Below are positions 7,784-16,417 of a stretch of DNA of 17,969 bases, in pieces. The stretch is from positions 59,672-77,640 of the forward strand of contig DBYB01000026.1 in assembly GCA_002309995.1 (NCBI GenBank), written 5' to 3'. The stretch's first letter is position 1; each line of letters starts with the position of its first letter. Source of the DNA: Bacteroidales bacterium UBA1197. Its GTDB lineage: Bacteria; Bacteroidota; Bacteroidia; Bacteroidales; UBA932. Both the position numbers and the translations under genes were made by a program. The notes beneath the pieces are model-generated. The model searched no databases. It was not told the origin of the DNA and worked only from the letters and a program-made list of their open reading frames with translations.

Positions 7784-10700
7784 ATGAAAAAGAGCATTGT
7801 ACTTTCGCTTGCGGCAATGGTGTTGCTGGCAAGCTGCGAGAAGGAAATCTCCGTACCCGAGGTCATCGTAAACCCCGACGACGCGACCACCGTCCTTCGT
7901 ATCGGCATCCCTGAAACCAAGACTACGCTTGGCGCCCTCGACGGCAGCAAGCGCAAGGTGTATTGGTCCAACGGCGACAAGATTGCCGTGAACGGCAACG
8001 AGTCCGAGGCCCTCTCCGGCGTAGCCGAAGGGAGCACCGTGGCCGAGTTCCATTTTGCGTCTCCCCAGGCCGCTCCGTTCAACATCCTCTATCCGGCATC
8101 CATCTGGAAGGACGCTTCTACCGTGACCCTTCCTGCCGAGCAGGCTTTCGTGTCCGGCTCTTTCGCCGACGGCTCCTGCCCTATGGCCGGCTACAGCGCC
8201 GACGGACAGGCAGCTTCCCTCAAGTATCTCTGCGCCGTCGTGAAGCTGCCCATCAAGAAGGCGTCCGACAGCCACAACATCGCCAGCGTCTCTTTTGCCA
8301 GCTCCGGCAGCGAGAAGGTCTGCGGTGATTTCTCCATCAATTATGAGAACGGAACTATTTCCGGAGGCTCCGGCAGTGCGGTTTCCGTGAAGGTCGGCCA
8401 GGCCCTCTCGGCAGATGCTGCTCTGGACGTTTATGTCGTAGTGCCTGCCGCTACCTACGCTTCCGGATTCAAGCTCACAATTACCGATGTGCAGAATCAC
8501 GAGATGGTAAAGGCCAAGGAGGGTTCAGTAACCCTCGAGGCTGGCCACATCTACAATCTGGAAGAGGTTGAGTTCAAGCCCGACATCGCTCCTACCGTGC
8601 TGAACATCAGCAGCGCAGAAGCCCTCATCCAGCTTGCAATGGATTACAATTCCGCCAAGTATCTCGGCCAGCCGCTGACTGTCAACCTGACTTCCGATAT
8701 TACCTTCAACTCCACCACTTCCGCCGCTTTTGCCGCTACCGGCGGTATCGGCAGCATCGATAACGGCCAGGGCGATACCAACTACTTCGACGGCACATTC
8801 AACGGCAACAACAAGACCATCAAGGGCTATGCCGGCAGCGCTCCTATCTTCGCCTACATCGGCGGCAGCGGCGTTGTGAAGGACCTCGTGATAGATTCCA
8901 GCTGCTCATTTACGTTCTCTCACAATAATGAGGCGGACGCCTATTTCGCAGCCGTGGCCGGTTATCACAAGGGTGTGATAGACAACGTGGACGTTGCGGC
9001 CAAAATTGCGCTCGCAGCTAAGGCAGATATCGCCAAGATAACCGCCCTCGGAGGCATCGCCGGCCGTGTTACTACCGGTTCCGTGACCAACTGCTCGTAC
9101 TCCGGCGCCATCAGCGTTCCTGCTGGATTTGCAAGTTCCGCCAAGATCCTGGTTGGCGGCGTTGCCGGTTATATGTCCAACGCAAATGGTTCCGTGACTG
9201 CATCCAGTTTCGACGGCACCATTGAGTTTATGGGCGTAGGTGCCAACAAGGAGGCCTGCAACGAAGACAAGAACAATCCTTTCGTGGTGATTGGTGGCGT
9301 CGTGGGCTACAAGGCAGGCGGTCTCGTGGCCAACTGTACCACTTCCGACCATCCGGTAATTGCCGGTGCGTATAACAATACCCTTGGTACCATAGTCGAT
9401 AAGGGTACCATTGCTTGGGTTTCCGCAATCGGTGGCATCGTCGGCGAGAATGTTGGCGGCGAGGTCAACAGCTGCACCAACGGAGCCCAGGTTCTTGTTA
9501 CCATCTTCAAGGATCAAGGCAGTGACGACCAGGCAAGACGTATCTGGACCGGCGGTATCGTGGGCGTGAACCGCGCCGACGGCGTCGTGACAGGATGCCT
9601 CAACAATGCCGCACTGGTGCACAGGTCCAACCCTCGTCTGCAGTGCTTCGGCGGAATCGTCGGTAACAACCTTGGTACGGTGACCACCTGCGCCAATGCC
9701 GCTGCCCTTTCTATGGGAACCTCCGGCACCGGCTCTTACAGTGCCCGCTGCCCCAACTTCGGCGGTATCATCGGTGAGAACGCAAAAGGTGCAGTTGTTT
9801 CCGACGTACATAATACCGGCGACCTGCTGATTTCCCGTACCGAGAATACAACCGGCACCGAAGTCCGTTTCGGCGGTGTAATCGGTACCAATTATGCTGC
9901 AATCGACGGCGGGGCTTCCAAGAATATCACGAACTCCGGCCAGGTGTATTATAATACGAATATCACCAATCAGGCCATCAAGTACAGCCTGGGCGGTATC
10001 GTCGGTTATTCCGAGGCTTCCATCTCCGGTGTTGCCAACAGCGGCTATGTACTCTTCAACTGGGCCAGCGATGCCAATATTGCTTCCCTGGTGCATCTTG
10101 GCGGTGTCGTCGGTTATATGAAGGGCGCTGCTGAACTTGAACTCAGCGGATGTGATAATATCGGCGGAGCAAGCAACGCCGGCGAGGTGAATCTGGCCGT
10201 TAAGGGTGGAAAAGGCGGCCACACCGGCAACTATGCCGGCGGTATCCTCGGATATGGCGAAACCGCAGTAGCAATCTCCAACTGCACCAACAGCGGATAT
10301 GTCCACGGCGGTAATACCACCAAGGTTAATGGTAAGACCTTCGTTGTCGGCGGTATCGCAGCTTATCTGGTTGGAGGTTCGAGCGTGAGTTCGTGTACGA
10401 ATAAGGGCATACTGCTCAACAACCAGTTCAACAATACCGCTACCAAGGAAGCGGGTGATTTTGAAGGAGGTATCGTCGGAATGGCTGTCGGTACTGCAGA
10501 AGCCCGTATAAGCCTTTCCAATCTGACGAATGATGTTCCTGATGTAACCACCATAATGGGCGGCCGTCGTGGCTATACCGGTGGTATCGCAGGTTATTGT
10601 GAGTACGCGGATATCGCCAACTCTGCCTGCGCCGACAGTTATGGCGGAGGTTCCTGCTGGTATATCGGAGGTATTGCCGGATGGGCATTGAACAGCACGA

Positions 10701-11011
10701 TAAACGGTTGCAGCTTTACCGGCACGTCAATCAGCACCAGTCAGATACAGGCCAATGGCGGCGGCGGAATCGTTGCCAGGGCCGAGGCAAGTACGATTAG
10801 TAGCTGCAACAGCAGTATTACTGACATTTATCACGTCAATAGTGACGGTGTTAAGGACGCCGACGTCGAAGGCGGTGCCATAATCGGCGTTGCCGATGCC
10901 GGCAACACTGTCTCCGGCTGCCACTACAAGGCTGCCATAAACGGTTCTGCGTCCAATATTGCCGGAACCGGCGAGTTCACCGACGGCGGCGGCAATGCTG
11001 CTGATCTTTAG
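7784..11011 (+). CDS. Fimbrillin-like N-domain plus GLUG-repeat lipoprotein (1075 aa)
   Basis: ATG 7784 is preferred (MKKSIVLSLAAMVLLASC, lipobox LLASC, Cys18); an in-frame ATG at 7775 would add three residues and overlap the small ORF. Residues about 35-266 resemble the N-terminal half of fimbrillin-type proteins (R-I-G-I-P followed by K-T-T-L-G, KRKVYWSNGDKIAVNG, LYPASIWKDASTVTLP, GHIYNLEEVEF). The beta-helix entry is about 275-370 (Y-F-D-G-T-F-N-G-N-N-K-T-I), and about 18 GLUG turns then run to near the C-terminus. No catalytic motif is seen, so it is probably a large surface binding or scaffold protein. It precedes by 12 nt a phosphoesterase with the same fimbrillin-like N-domain, and the two are likely partners. 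Whether the N-domain polymerises like true fimbrillin cannot be judged here, because no donor-strand or protease-site evidence is visible. Confidence 0.84.
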   Translation: MKKSIVLSLAAMVLLASCEKEISVPEVIVNPDDATTVLRIGIPETKTTLGALDGSKRKVYWSNGDKIAVNGNESEALSGVAEGSTVAEFHFASPQAAPFNILYPASIWKDASTVTLPAEQAFVSGSFADGSCPMAGYSADGQAASLKYLCAVVKLPIKKASDSHNIASVSFASSGSEKVCGDFSINYENGTISGGSGSAVSVKVGQALSADAALDVYVVVPAATYASGFKLTITDVQNHEMVKAKEGSVTLEAGHIYNLEEVEFKPDIAPTVLNISSAEALIQLAMDYNSAKYLGQPLTVNLTSDITFNSTTSAAFAATGGIGSIDNGQGDTNYFDGTFNGNNKTIKGYAGSAPIFAYIGGSGVVKDLVIDSSCSFTFSHNNEADAYFAAVAGYHKGVIDNVDVAAKIALAAKADIAKITALGGIAGRVTTGSVTNCSYSGAISVPAGFASSAKILVGGVAGYMSNANGSVTASSFDGTIEFMGVGANKEACNEDKNNPFVVIGGVVGYKAGGLVANCTTSDHPVIAGAYNNTLGTIVDKGTIAWVSAIGGIVGENVGGEVNSCTNGAQVLVTIFKDQGSDDQARRIWTGGIVGVNRADGVVTGCLNNAALVHRSNPRLQCFGGIVGNNLGTVTTCANAAALSMGTSGTGSYSARCPNFGGIIGENAKGAVVSDVHNTGDLLISRTENTTGTEVRFGGVIGTNYAAIDGGASKNITNSGQVYYNTNITNQAIKYSLGGIVGYSEASISGVANSGYVLFNWASDANIASLVHLGGVVGYMKGAAELELSGCDNIGGASNAGEVNLAVKGGKGGHTGNYAGGILGYGETAVAISNCTNSGYVHGGNTTKVNGKTFVVGGIAAYLVGGSSVSSCTNKGILLNNQFNNTATKEAGDFEGGIVGMAVGTAEARISLSNLTNDVPDVTTIMGGRRGYTGGIAGYCEYADIANSACADSYGGGSCWYIGGIAGWALNSTINGCSFTGTSISTSQIQANGGGGIVARAEASTISSCNSSITDIYHVNSDGVKDADVEGGAIIGVADAGNTVSGCHYKAAINGSASNIAGTGEFTDGGGNAADL
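8850..10950 (+). repeat. GLUG-type repeat array in the fimbrillin-like lipoprotein
   Basis: This is the longest of the three arrays, with about 18 turns (for instance GGIAGRVTTG, GGVVGYKAG, GGIVGENVG, GGIIGENAK, GGIVGYSEA, GGILGYGET, GGIAGYCEY). The final part has a GRRGYTGGIAGYCEYADI stretch that parallels AYRGYTGGIVGFCVNADI in the first GLUG protein, indicating common descent of the two arrays. Confidence 0.82.
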
Positions 11012-11023
11012 TCAATTGAGTCT

Positions 11024-13444
11024 ATGGAATTCAAATCGTTCATAGTCCCGCTCCTGCTCCTGCCGGCCACGCTTTGGCTGGCGGGATGCGGGCAGCAGGG
11101 CCCCGAGACGCCTCAGGACGGAGTTACGGTCATCACCGTGGGCCTTCCTGAAGACGGCAAGACCAGCATCGGCGCTTCGCAGGACGGCAAGCGCAAGGTG
11201 TACTGGGCCGACGGCGACTGCGTTAGCCTCAACGGCACTGCCTCTGCCCCTCTTTCCGGAGTGGAAGCAGGCCAGACGAGTGCCACTTTCAGTTTCACCG
11301 GCTCGTTCTCCCTGCCTTACGACCTGCTGTATCCGGCCTCCATCTGGAAGGACGCCTCCACAGTCACCCTGCCTTCGTCGCAGCCGTATGCGGCAGGCGT
11401 CGCAGTCCCTATGGCCGCACGTCTTACTCAGGCCGGCGACGGGGCGCAACTTGCGCACCTTTGCACGGTGCTCCGCCTTGCTGTGGTCGGCTCCGGCGAA
11501 CTGGCTTCGGTCTCCTTCAGCGGTAACGCAGGGGAGCAGGTGTGCGGCGACTTCAGCATCGACTATGCTGCGGCCGCTCTCACGCCGGCTTCATCTGCCG
11601 CGGCAGACAAGGAGTTCACCATTACCGTGGGCCAGGCTCTTTCTGCAGGCGAGCCGCTTGAGGTCTTCCTGTGCCTGCCTGCCGGCAGTTACTCCGAAGG
11701 CTTCACCGTTACGCTCAATGGCGGCGACGGCAAGAGTATGACGCTCATCCGCAATTCTGCCATACAGTGCGTTGCGGGCCATATCTTCGTGCCTGCCACA
11801 GTCACCTACGCTCCTTCTTCAGAGGCTTCTCTCCTCGAGTTGGAGCTCCCCGGAATGGATATGGACGTGCTGGTGATGGGCAACTACAACGTCACCGGCC
11901 GCGTGGTGGATAATTCCGGCAAGCCCGTCGAGGGCGTCGTCGTAACCGACGGAGAAGTGTGCGCCAAGACGCTCGTGGACGGATCGTTCTACCTGCTGAG
12001 CGAGCTGAGCGCGACGGATTTCATCTACATCAGCACCCCTGCTGGCTACCTGCCAGTGGTCGAGGGCGGCATCCCCAAGTTCTACAAGAAGATATCGTCG
12101 CTCAAGAAAGTGGGAGGCGTCCTGCAGTGCGGAGACTTCGTGCTCACTCCGGTGGCCAACCCCGACAACTGCACCCTCTTCATTACCGCCGACCCTCAGC
12201 CGCGCGGCAAGAAGTGGAGTATGGACAACATAGCCTACCAGTCGCTCGTCTGCTGCGAAGACCTTTACAGGGAACTTCGCGAGACTGCGGCGGGCGTTAC
12301 CGGCCGTCAGGTTTACGGCGTTTGCCTTGGCGATATCGTTCACGAGGATATGGACCTCTTCAGCAATTACGCTGCAGGTCTGGCAACGCTGGGTTATCCT
12401 ACCTTCAACGTGCTGGGCAATCACGACAACGATACTGCAGCTGCAGACGATGCCGCCGGAGCCAAGCCCTTCGAGTCCTGGTTCGGCCCCCGCAACTATT
12501 CGTTCAACATCGGCAAGATGCACTGCGTGGTGCTGGACGACCTCGCTATGTACAAAAGCGGCAGCAGCCTGACCTCGTATAACAATGGTCTGGACGATGT
12601 TGCCTGGAATTTCCTTGCGGCCGACCTGGCTACGGTGAGCAAGAGCACCACGCTGATGGTGTTCGCGCACGGCGCAATGTTCCGCAAGCAGCCCGACGGA
12701 GAGGTCTCCAGCAGGGAGGCTACTCTGCACGGCGAGGACTACGGCACCCTTATCCGTTCCTATAAGCAGATTCACGCCTGGGCGGGACATTCGCACTCCA
12801 CGTTCAACTATATCTATCCTTCCACGCACCGCTATCGCAACCTCGAGGTGCATACCCTGGCCCGCTCTACCGGCGAGCTCTGGACCAACGAATACCTCTC
12901 TTCGGGCACTCCGCGCGGATTCACAATAGTTGAGGTCCGTAACGGCGAGATAGATTCCTGGCGTTTCCATCCCACCAAGTATCAGACAGATACTTTCCGT
13001 GGTTCCAAGGCTCCCTCGTTCAAGTACAGGGACTGGAACTACGATTCCAACGGCGTGGCCAAGATGGCAAACGGCAAGACCCTCGATGAATCGTACCAGA
13101 TGCATATCTATCCTCCGGGAAGTTACGCCGCATCCGACGGGTACCTGTATGTCAATGTGTTCCTCTGGGACAGCAAGTGGGATACTCCGGTATTCATTTC
13201 CGGCGGCAGTATGAAGGAAATGGAAATGGTAACCTCTGAAGACAGGTACGACCTGGGTGAATACGAAATCGATACTTTCTACAAGGCGAACGCTTCCATC
13301 CTCAAGAACTACGACGGATATCCGGCCACTCCGAGCAATTATCCGCCTACACTGTTCCGTGTGCAGGCTCCTGCCAGCGGATCGGGCACCGTCCTTGCCG
13401 TGGACCGTTTCGGCAACGAGTATCGTCAGACTGTAACTTGGTAA
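11024..13444 (+). CDS. Fimbrillin-like N-domain plus calcineurin-like metallophosphoesterase lipoprotein (806 aa)
   Basis: The signal ends with WLAGC (Cys22). Residues about 34-262 repeat the fimbrillin-like domain of the upstream gene, with near-identical landmarks KRKVYWADGD, LYPASIWKDASTVTLP and VCGDFSI. From about 288 the MetallophosN-like domain follows (VTGRVVDNSGKPVEGVVVTD). The phosphoesterase core has A-D390-P-Q392, G436-D437, G465-N-H467-D, H549 and G588-H589-S-H591. A MetallophosC-like domain ends DRFGNEYRQTVTW. All expected metal ligands are present apart from the family-wide Q in the first motif. It is best read as an envelope-anchored hydrolase of phosphate esters, closest to the 3135-4808 enzyme but with an added domain. 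It starts 12 nt after its GLUG partner; the next ATG is 1 nt after its stop. Confidence 0.89.
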   Translation: MEFKSFIVPLLLLPATLWLAGCGQQGPETPQDGVTVITVGLPEDGKTSIGASQDGKRKVYWADGDCVSLNGTASAPLSGVEAGQTSATFSFTGSFSLPYDLLYPASIWKDASTVTLPSSQPYAAGVAVPMAARLTQAGDGAQLAHLCTVLRLAVVGSGELASVSFSGNAGEQVCGDFSIDYAAAALTPASSAAADKEFTITVGQALSAGEPLEVFLCLPAGSYSEGFTVTLNGGDGKSMTLIRNSAIQCVAGHIFVPATVTYAPSSEASLLELELPGMDMDVLVMGNYNVTGRVVDNSGKPVEGVVVTDGEVCAKTLVDGSFYLLSELSATDFIYISTPAGYLPVVEGGIPKFYKKISSLKKVGGVLQCGDFVLTPVANPDNCTLFITADPQPRGKKWSMDNIAYQSLVCCEDLYRELRETAAGVTGRQVYGVCLGDIVHEDMDLFSNYAAGLATLGYPTFNVLGNHDNDTAAADDAAGAKPFESWFGPRNYSFNIGKMHCVVLDDLAMYKSGSSLTSYNNGLDDVAWNFLAADLATVSKSTTLMVFAHGAMFRKQPDGEVSSREATLHGEDYGTLIRSYKQIHAWAGHSHSTFNYIYPSTHRYRNLEVHTLARSTGELWTNEYLSSGTPRGFTIVEVRNGEIDSWRFHPTKYQTDTFRGSKAPSFKYRDWNYDSNGVAKMANGKTLDESYQMHIYPPGSYAASDGYLYVNVFLWDSKWDTPVFISGGSMKEMEMVTSEDRYDLGEYEIDTFYKANASILKNYDGYPATPSNYPPTLFRVQAPASGSGTVLAVDRFGNEYRQTVTW

Positions 13445-13445
13445 T

Positions 13446-14288
13446 ATGAAAAACCTTATATTGACTATCGCGGCGATTGCAGCCGTTGCAGCCGCGTCCG
13501 TGGCTTTCTCTTCCTGCAAGCAGCAGGCAGAGAGCCTTACGGTAATGTCTTTCAATATCCGCAACGCGGGGGCCGCAGACGGCGAGAACGCCTGGCCCCT
13601 GCGCCAGGATGCGGTGAAGGCTATGCTGGACAGCCTGAAGCCCGATGTCTTCGGCATTCAGGAAGCCTGGCCCGAGCAGGAGGCTTACATCCTCGAGAAC
13701 TGCCCGTATTATAACGGCTTCGGAGTCGGCCGCGACGATGGCGCCGACGCCGGCGAGCGTATGTCGGTTTTCTATCGCACCGACGTGCTGGAGTTGCTGG
13801 ACGGCGGCACCTGGTGGCTGTCGGAAACGCCCGAGGTGCCTTCCGTGGGCTGGGATGCCAAATATCCCCGCACGGCTACCTGGGCGCACCTCCGCGAAAT
13901 CGGCGGCGGCCGTGAGTTCTTCTTCGTGAACACGCATCTTGACCACAGGGGAGTGGAGGCCCGCAAGAACGGCCTGGCCCTGGTGGTCGATCTGGTGGAG
14001 GAGATGTGCCCCGGCGCACGCCTCATCCTCACGGGCGATTTCAACGTTGAGCCCGGCGACGAGACTCTCTCTGCCCTCGAGGGCAAGATGCTCGATGCCC
14101 GCACCGAGGCGGCCCAAACCGACGACCAGCCGTCTTTCAACGGTTTCGGCAAGAGCGGCAGGATTATCGACTATATTTATTATCGTGGCTTCAGGGCTGC
14201 GGAGTCTTTCCGGGTGGTTAACGAGAGCTATGCCGGAAAGCCTTACATATCAGATCATTATCCAATTATTTCTGTGCTCAAGTACTAA
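13446..14288 (+). CDS. Endonuclease/exonuclease/phosphatase (EEP) family lipoprotein hydrolase (280 aa)
   Basis: A hydrophobic signal ends in AFSSC (Cys24), probably a lipoprotein site. The mature part is a complete EEP fold: SFN37IR, Q72-E73, N162-T-H164-L-D166, G197-D198-F-N200-V-E-P, I241-D242-Y-I, and the closing S269-D270-H271-YP. These are the metal and catalytic positions of the DNase I, sphingomyelinase and inositol-phosphatase superfamily. The length (280) is normal for the small secreted Bacteroidetes members. Next to phosphoesterases and an organophosphate permease, a phosphodiesterase or phosphatase acting on a phospholipid-like or sugar-phosphate substrate is more likely than DNA cleavage, but that is contextual inference. 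It begins 1 nt after the upstream stop and ends 3 nt before the permease gene. Confidence 0.9.
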   Translation: MKNLILTIAAIAAVAAASVAFSSCKQQAESLTVMSFNIRNAGAADGENAWPLRQDAVKAMLDSLKPDVFGIQEAWPEQEAYILENCPYYNGFGVGRDDGADAGERMSVFYRTDVLELLDGGTWWLSETPEVPSVGWDAKYPRTATWAHLREIGGGREFFFVNTHLDHRGVEARKNGLALVVDLVEEMCPGARLILTGDFNVEPGDETLSALEGKMLDARTEAAQTDDQPSFNGFGKSGRIIDYIYYRGFRAAESFRVVNESYAGKPYISDHYPIISVLKY

Positions 14289-14291
14289 GAG

Positions 14292-15668
14292 ATGGGAGTT
14301 ATAGATTATTTCAAGATGAGCGCGCCCTCGGAGAAGAAAGTTCCGGCAGGGCAGATAGACAAGACCTATAAGAAACTTCGTTTCAGCTGCTTCGTTGCAG
14401 TCACGCTGGCCTATTCGTTTTACTATGTTTGCCGCACCACGCTCAACGTGGTCAAGAAACCTATCATCGACGCCGGCCTGCTCGATGCCACCCAGTTGGG
14501 TATAGTGGGCTCCTGCCTGCTGTTCGCCTACGGCTTCGGCAAGTTCCTCAACGGCCTGCTGGTGGATCATTCCAACACCAAGCGCTTTATGGCGTTCGGC
14601 CTGCTGATTTCCACGGTGGCCAACCTCGTGATGGGTATCCTCGGCTTTGCTTCCACCACCGCAGGTATTTCGTCGATGGCGTTCTTCGTCTGCTTCTCAG
14701 TGATGTGGGCCATTAACGGTTATGTGCAGAGTATCGGAGCACCATCATCCATAGTTACGCTTACACGCTGGTATCCAATTAAGATTAGGGGAACCTACTA
14801 CGGCTTCTTCAGCGCCAGCCACAACTTCGGTGAGTGGCTGTCGTTCCTGCTGGTTGGCCTGATCGTATCGAGTTTCGGTTGGCAGTGGGGCTTCTTCGGA
14901 GCCACCGTCGCCGGCGTGCTGGGTCTCGTCATCATCATTCTGATGATTCACGACACCCCGGAGAGCAAGGGCCTGCCCAGTGTTGAGGAACTCGCAGGCG
15001 AGGAACCTGTACCTCCGGCAGATCACGCCGAGACGACTCGCATCCAGAAGGCAGTGTTCCGTAATCCCGGCGTGTGGATCCTGGCGGCTTCTGCGGCGTT
15101 TATGTATGTGAGCCGTTATGCCGTGAACAGCTGGGGCGTGATTTTCCTTCAGGAGAAGAAGGGCTTCGAACTGGCTGACGCAACTTTCATCGTGTCTATC
15201 AACGCCATCTTCGGAATTATCGGCACCGTGTTCTCCGGCTGGATTTCCGACAAGATGTTCAGCGGCGACCGCAAGCTGCCGGCTTTGGTTTCCGGTATCC
15301 TTGAGGTGATTGCCCTGGCGCTCTTCCTCTTCGGAGGCGACAGCTGGTTCATCAACATATTGGCTATGATACTGTTCGGTATCGCCATCGGCGTGCTTAT
15401 CTGCTTCCTCGGCGGCCTTATGGCCATCGACCTGGTGCCCCGCAAGGCAACCGGCGCCGCCCTCGGTATCGTGGGTCTGGCCAGTTACCTGGGCGCAGGT
15501 ATCCAGGACGTCATCAGCGGTGTGCTCATCGAGGGCCACGCCGTGGTGGACGAGGCCGGCGCGAGGGTGTACGACTTCGCTCCTGCCTCCTGGTTCTGGA
15601 TTGCAGCGGCCGCCATTTCGTTCCTGCTCCCAATACTTAACTGGAAGCGCAAGCAGCAGCAGATATGA
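14292..15668 (+). CDS. MFS organophosphate:phosphate antiporter-like permease (GlpT/UhpC type, 458 aa)
   Basis: A polytopic protein with about 12 hydrophobic spans and a soluble central loop (about 222-255, acidic, around DTPESKGLPSVEELAGEE). The first helix carries YSFYYVCR48TTLNVVKKP, and the second half carries MYVSR275YAVNSWG. These arginines align by position and context with the phosphate-binding pair R45 and R269 of E. coli GlpT (positions recalled, not aligned). The RWYPIKIRGTYYGFFSASHNFGEW segment is also characteristic of the OPA family. Such carriers exchange glycerol-3-phosphate or hexose-6-phosphate for inorganic phosphate across the inner membrane. It follows the EEP gene by 3 nt, making it the logical import step for phosphorylated products released in the periplasm. 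UhpC-like sensing instead of transport is a possible alternative, but no two-component kinase is nearby. The TGA stop overlaps sufC. Confidence 0.9.
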   Translation: MGVIDYFKMSAPSEKKVPAGQIDKTYKKLRFSCFVAVTLAYSFYYVCRTTLNVVKKPIIDAGLLDATQLGIVGSCLLFAYGFGKFLNGLLVDHSNTKRFMAFGLLISTVANLVMGILGFASTTAGISSMAFFVCFSVMWAINGYVQSIGAPSSIVTLTRWYPIKIRGTYYGFFSASHNFGEWLSFLLVGLIVSSFGWQWGFFGATVAGVLGLVIIILMIHDTPESKGLPSVEELAGEEPVPPADHAETTRIQKAVFRNPGVWILAASAAFMYVSRYAVNSWGVIFLQEKKGFELADATFIVSINAIFGIIGTVFSGWISDKMFSGDRKLPALVSGILEVIALALFLFGGDSWFINILAMILFGIAIGVLICFLGGLMAIDLVPRKATGAALGIVGLASYLGAGIQDVISGVLIEGHAVVDEAGARVYDFAPASWFWIAAAAISFLLPILNWKRKQQQI

Positions 15669-16417
15669 GTGAGGCGTTATTGGAGATAAAAGGCCTCAGA
15701 GCAGGGATTGAGGGGAAGGAAATCCTTCGCGGCGTCAATCTCACGATACGGCGGGGCGAGGTGCACGCAATTATGGGCCCCAACGGGGCAGGCAAGTCAA
15801 CGCTGAGCGCCGTGCTGGCGGGTCGGCCCGACTATAAGGTACTGGAAGGCTCCGTGCTTTACGACGGCCGCGACCTGCTTGCAATGGCCCCGGAGGAGCG
15901 CTCCTGGGCGGGTATATTCCTGAGTTTCCAGTATCCCGTGGAGATTCCCGGCGTGAGCATCACCAACTTTATGAAGGCTGCGCTGAACGCCCGCCGCAAG
16001 GCCGCCGGCCAGCAGGAGCTGAGCCCTGCTGAGTTCCTCAGGCTGATGAAGGAGAAGATGGCATTCGTGCAGATGAAGGGCGAGTTCGCCAGGCGCGAGG
16101 TCAACGTGGGTTTCTCTGGCGGCGAGAAAAAGCGCAATGAGATATTCCAGATGGCTATGCTCGAGCCGGTGCTGAGCATCCTCGACGAGACCGACAGCGG
16201 GCTCGATGTGGATGCGCTCCGCATCGTTGCAGATGGCGTCAACCGTCTTCGCACGCCTGAGACTTCGGCTATCGTGATTACCCATTACCAGCGTCTTCTG
16301 GAGTATATCGTGCCCGATGTGGTGCACGTGCTCAAGGGCGGCCGCATAGTGGCAACCGGCGGCCGCGAGCTGGTAGATCAAATTGAAAACCTTGGATACG
16401 ACAGTATCGATGGATAG
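15665..16417 (+). CDS. sufC: Fe-S cluster assembly ATPase SufC (250 aa)
   Basis: An ABC-type ATPase of full family length. Walker A is GPNGAGKST (38-46) and the Q-loop lies at FQY (Gln89). It has the SufC hallmark YPVEIPGVS (90-98), the signature SGGEKKRNE (151-159), Walker B LSILDETDSGLDVDA with Asp174 and Glu175, and the switch His207. SufC powers the SufB/SufD scaffold that builds Fe-S clusters in the cytoplasm. Its ATG overlaps the permease stop (ATGA), an unusual coupling for a housekeeping gene. No SufB is present before or after it in the window; the only scaffold-like partner is the short downstream protein. Confidence 0.95.
   Translation: MSEALLEIKGLRAGIEGKEILRGVNLTIRRGEVHAIMGPNGAGKSTLSAVLAGRPDYKVLEGSVLYDGRDLLAMAPEERSWAGIFLSFQYPVEIPGVSITNFMKAALNARRKAAGQQELSPAEFLRLMKEKMAFVQMKGEFARREVNVGFSGGEKKRNEIFQMAMLEPVLSILDETDSGLDVDALRIVADGVNRLRTPETSAIVITHYQRLLEYIVPDVVHVLKGGRIVATGGRELVDQIENLGYDSIDG

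Noticed and set aside
1420..10950. GLUG arrays considered as IgA-peptidase-like or type V adhesin passengers
   Set aside because: No peptidase motif, autotransporter barrel or type IX sorting domain is visible. The proteins end directly after the repeats or continue into a phosphoesterase.
16383..16409. TTG start for the SufD-like protein
   Set aside because: It would place nine extra residues inside sufC. The ATG at 16410 overlaps the sufC stop by 8 nt and matches the overlap pattern of neighbouring genes.
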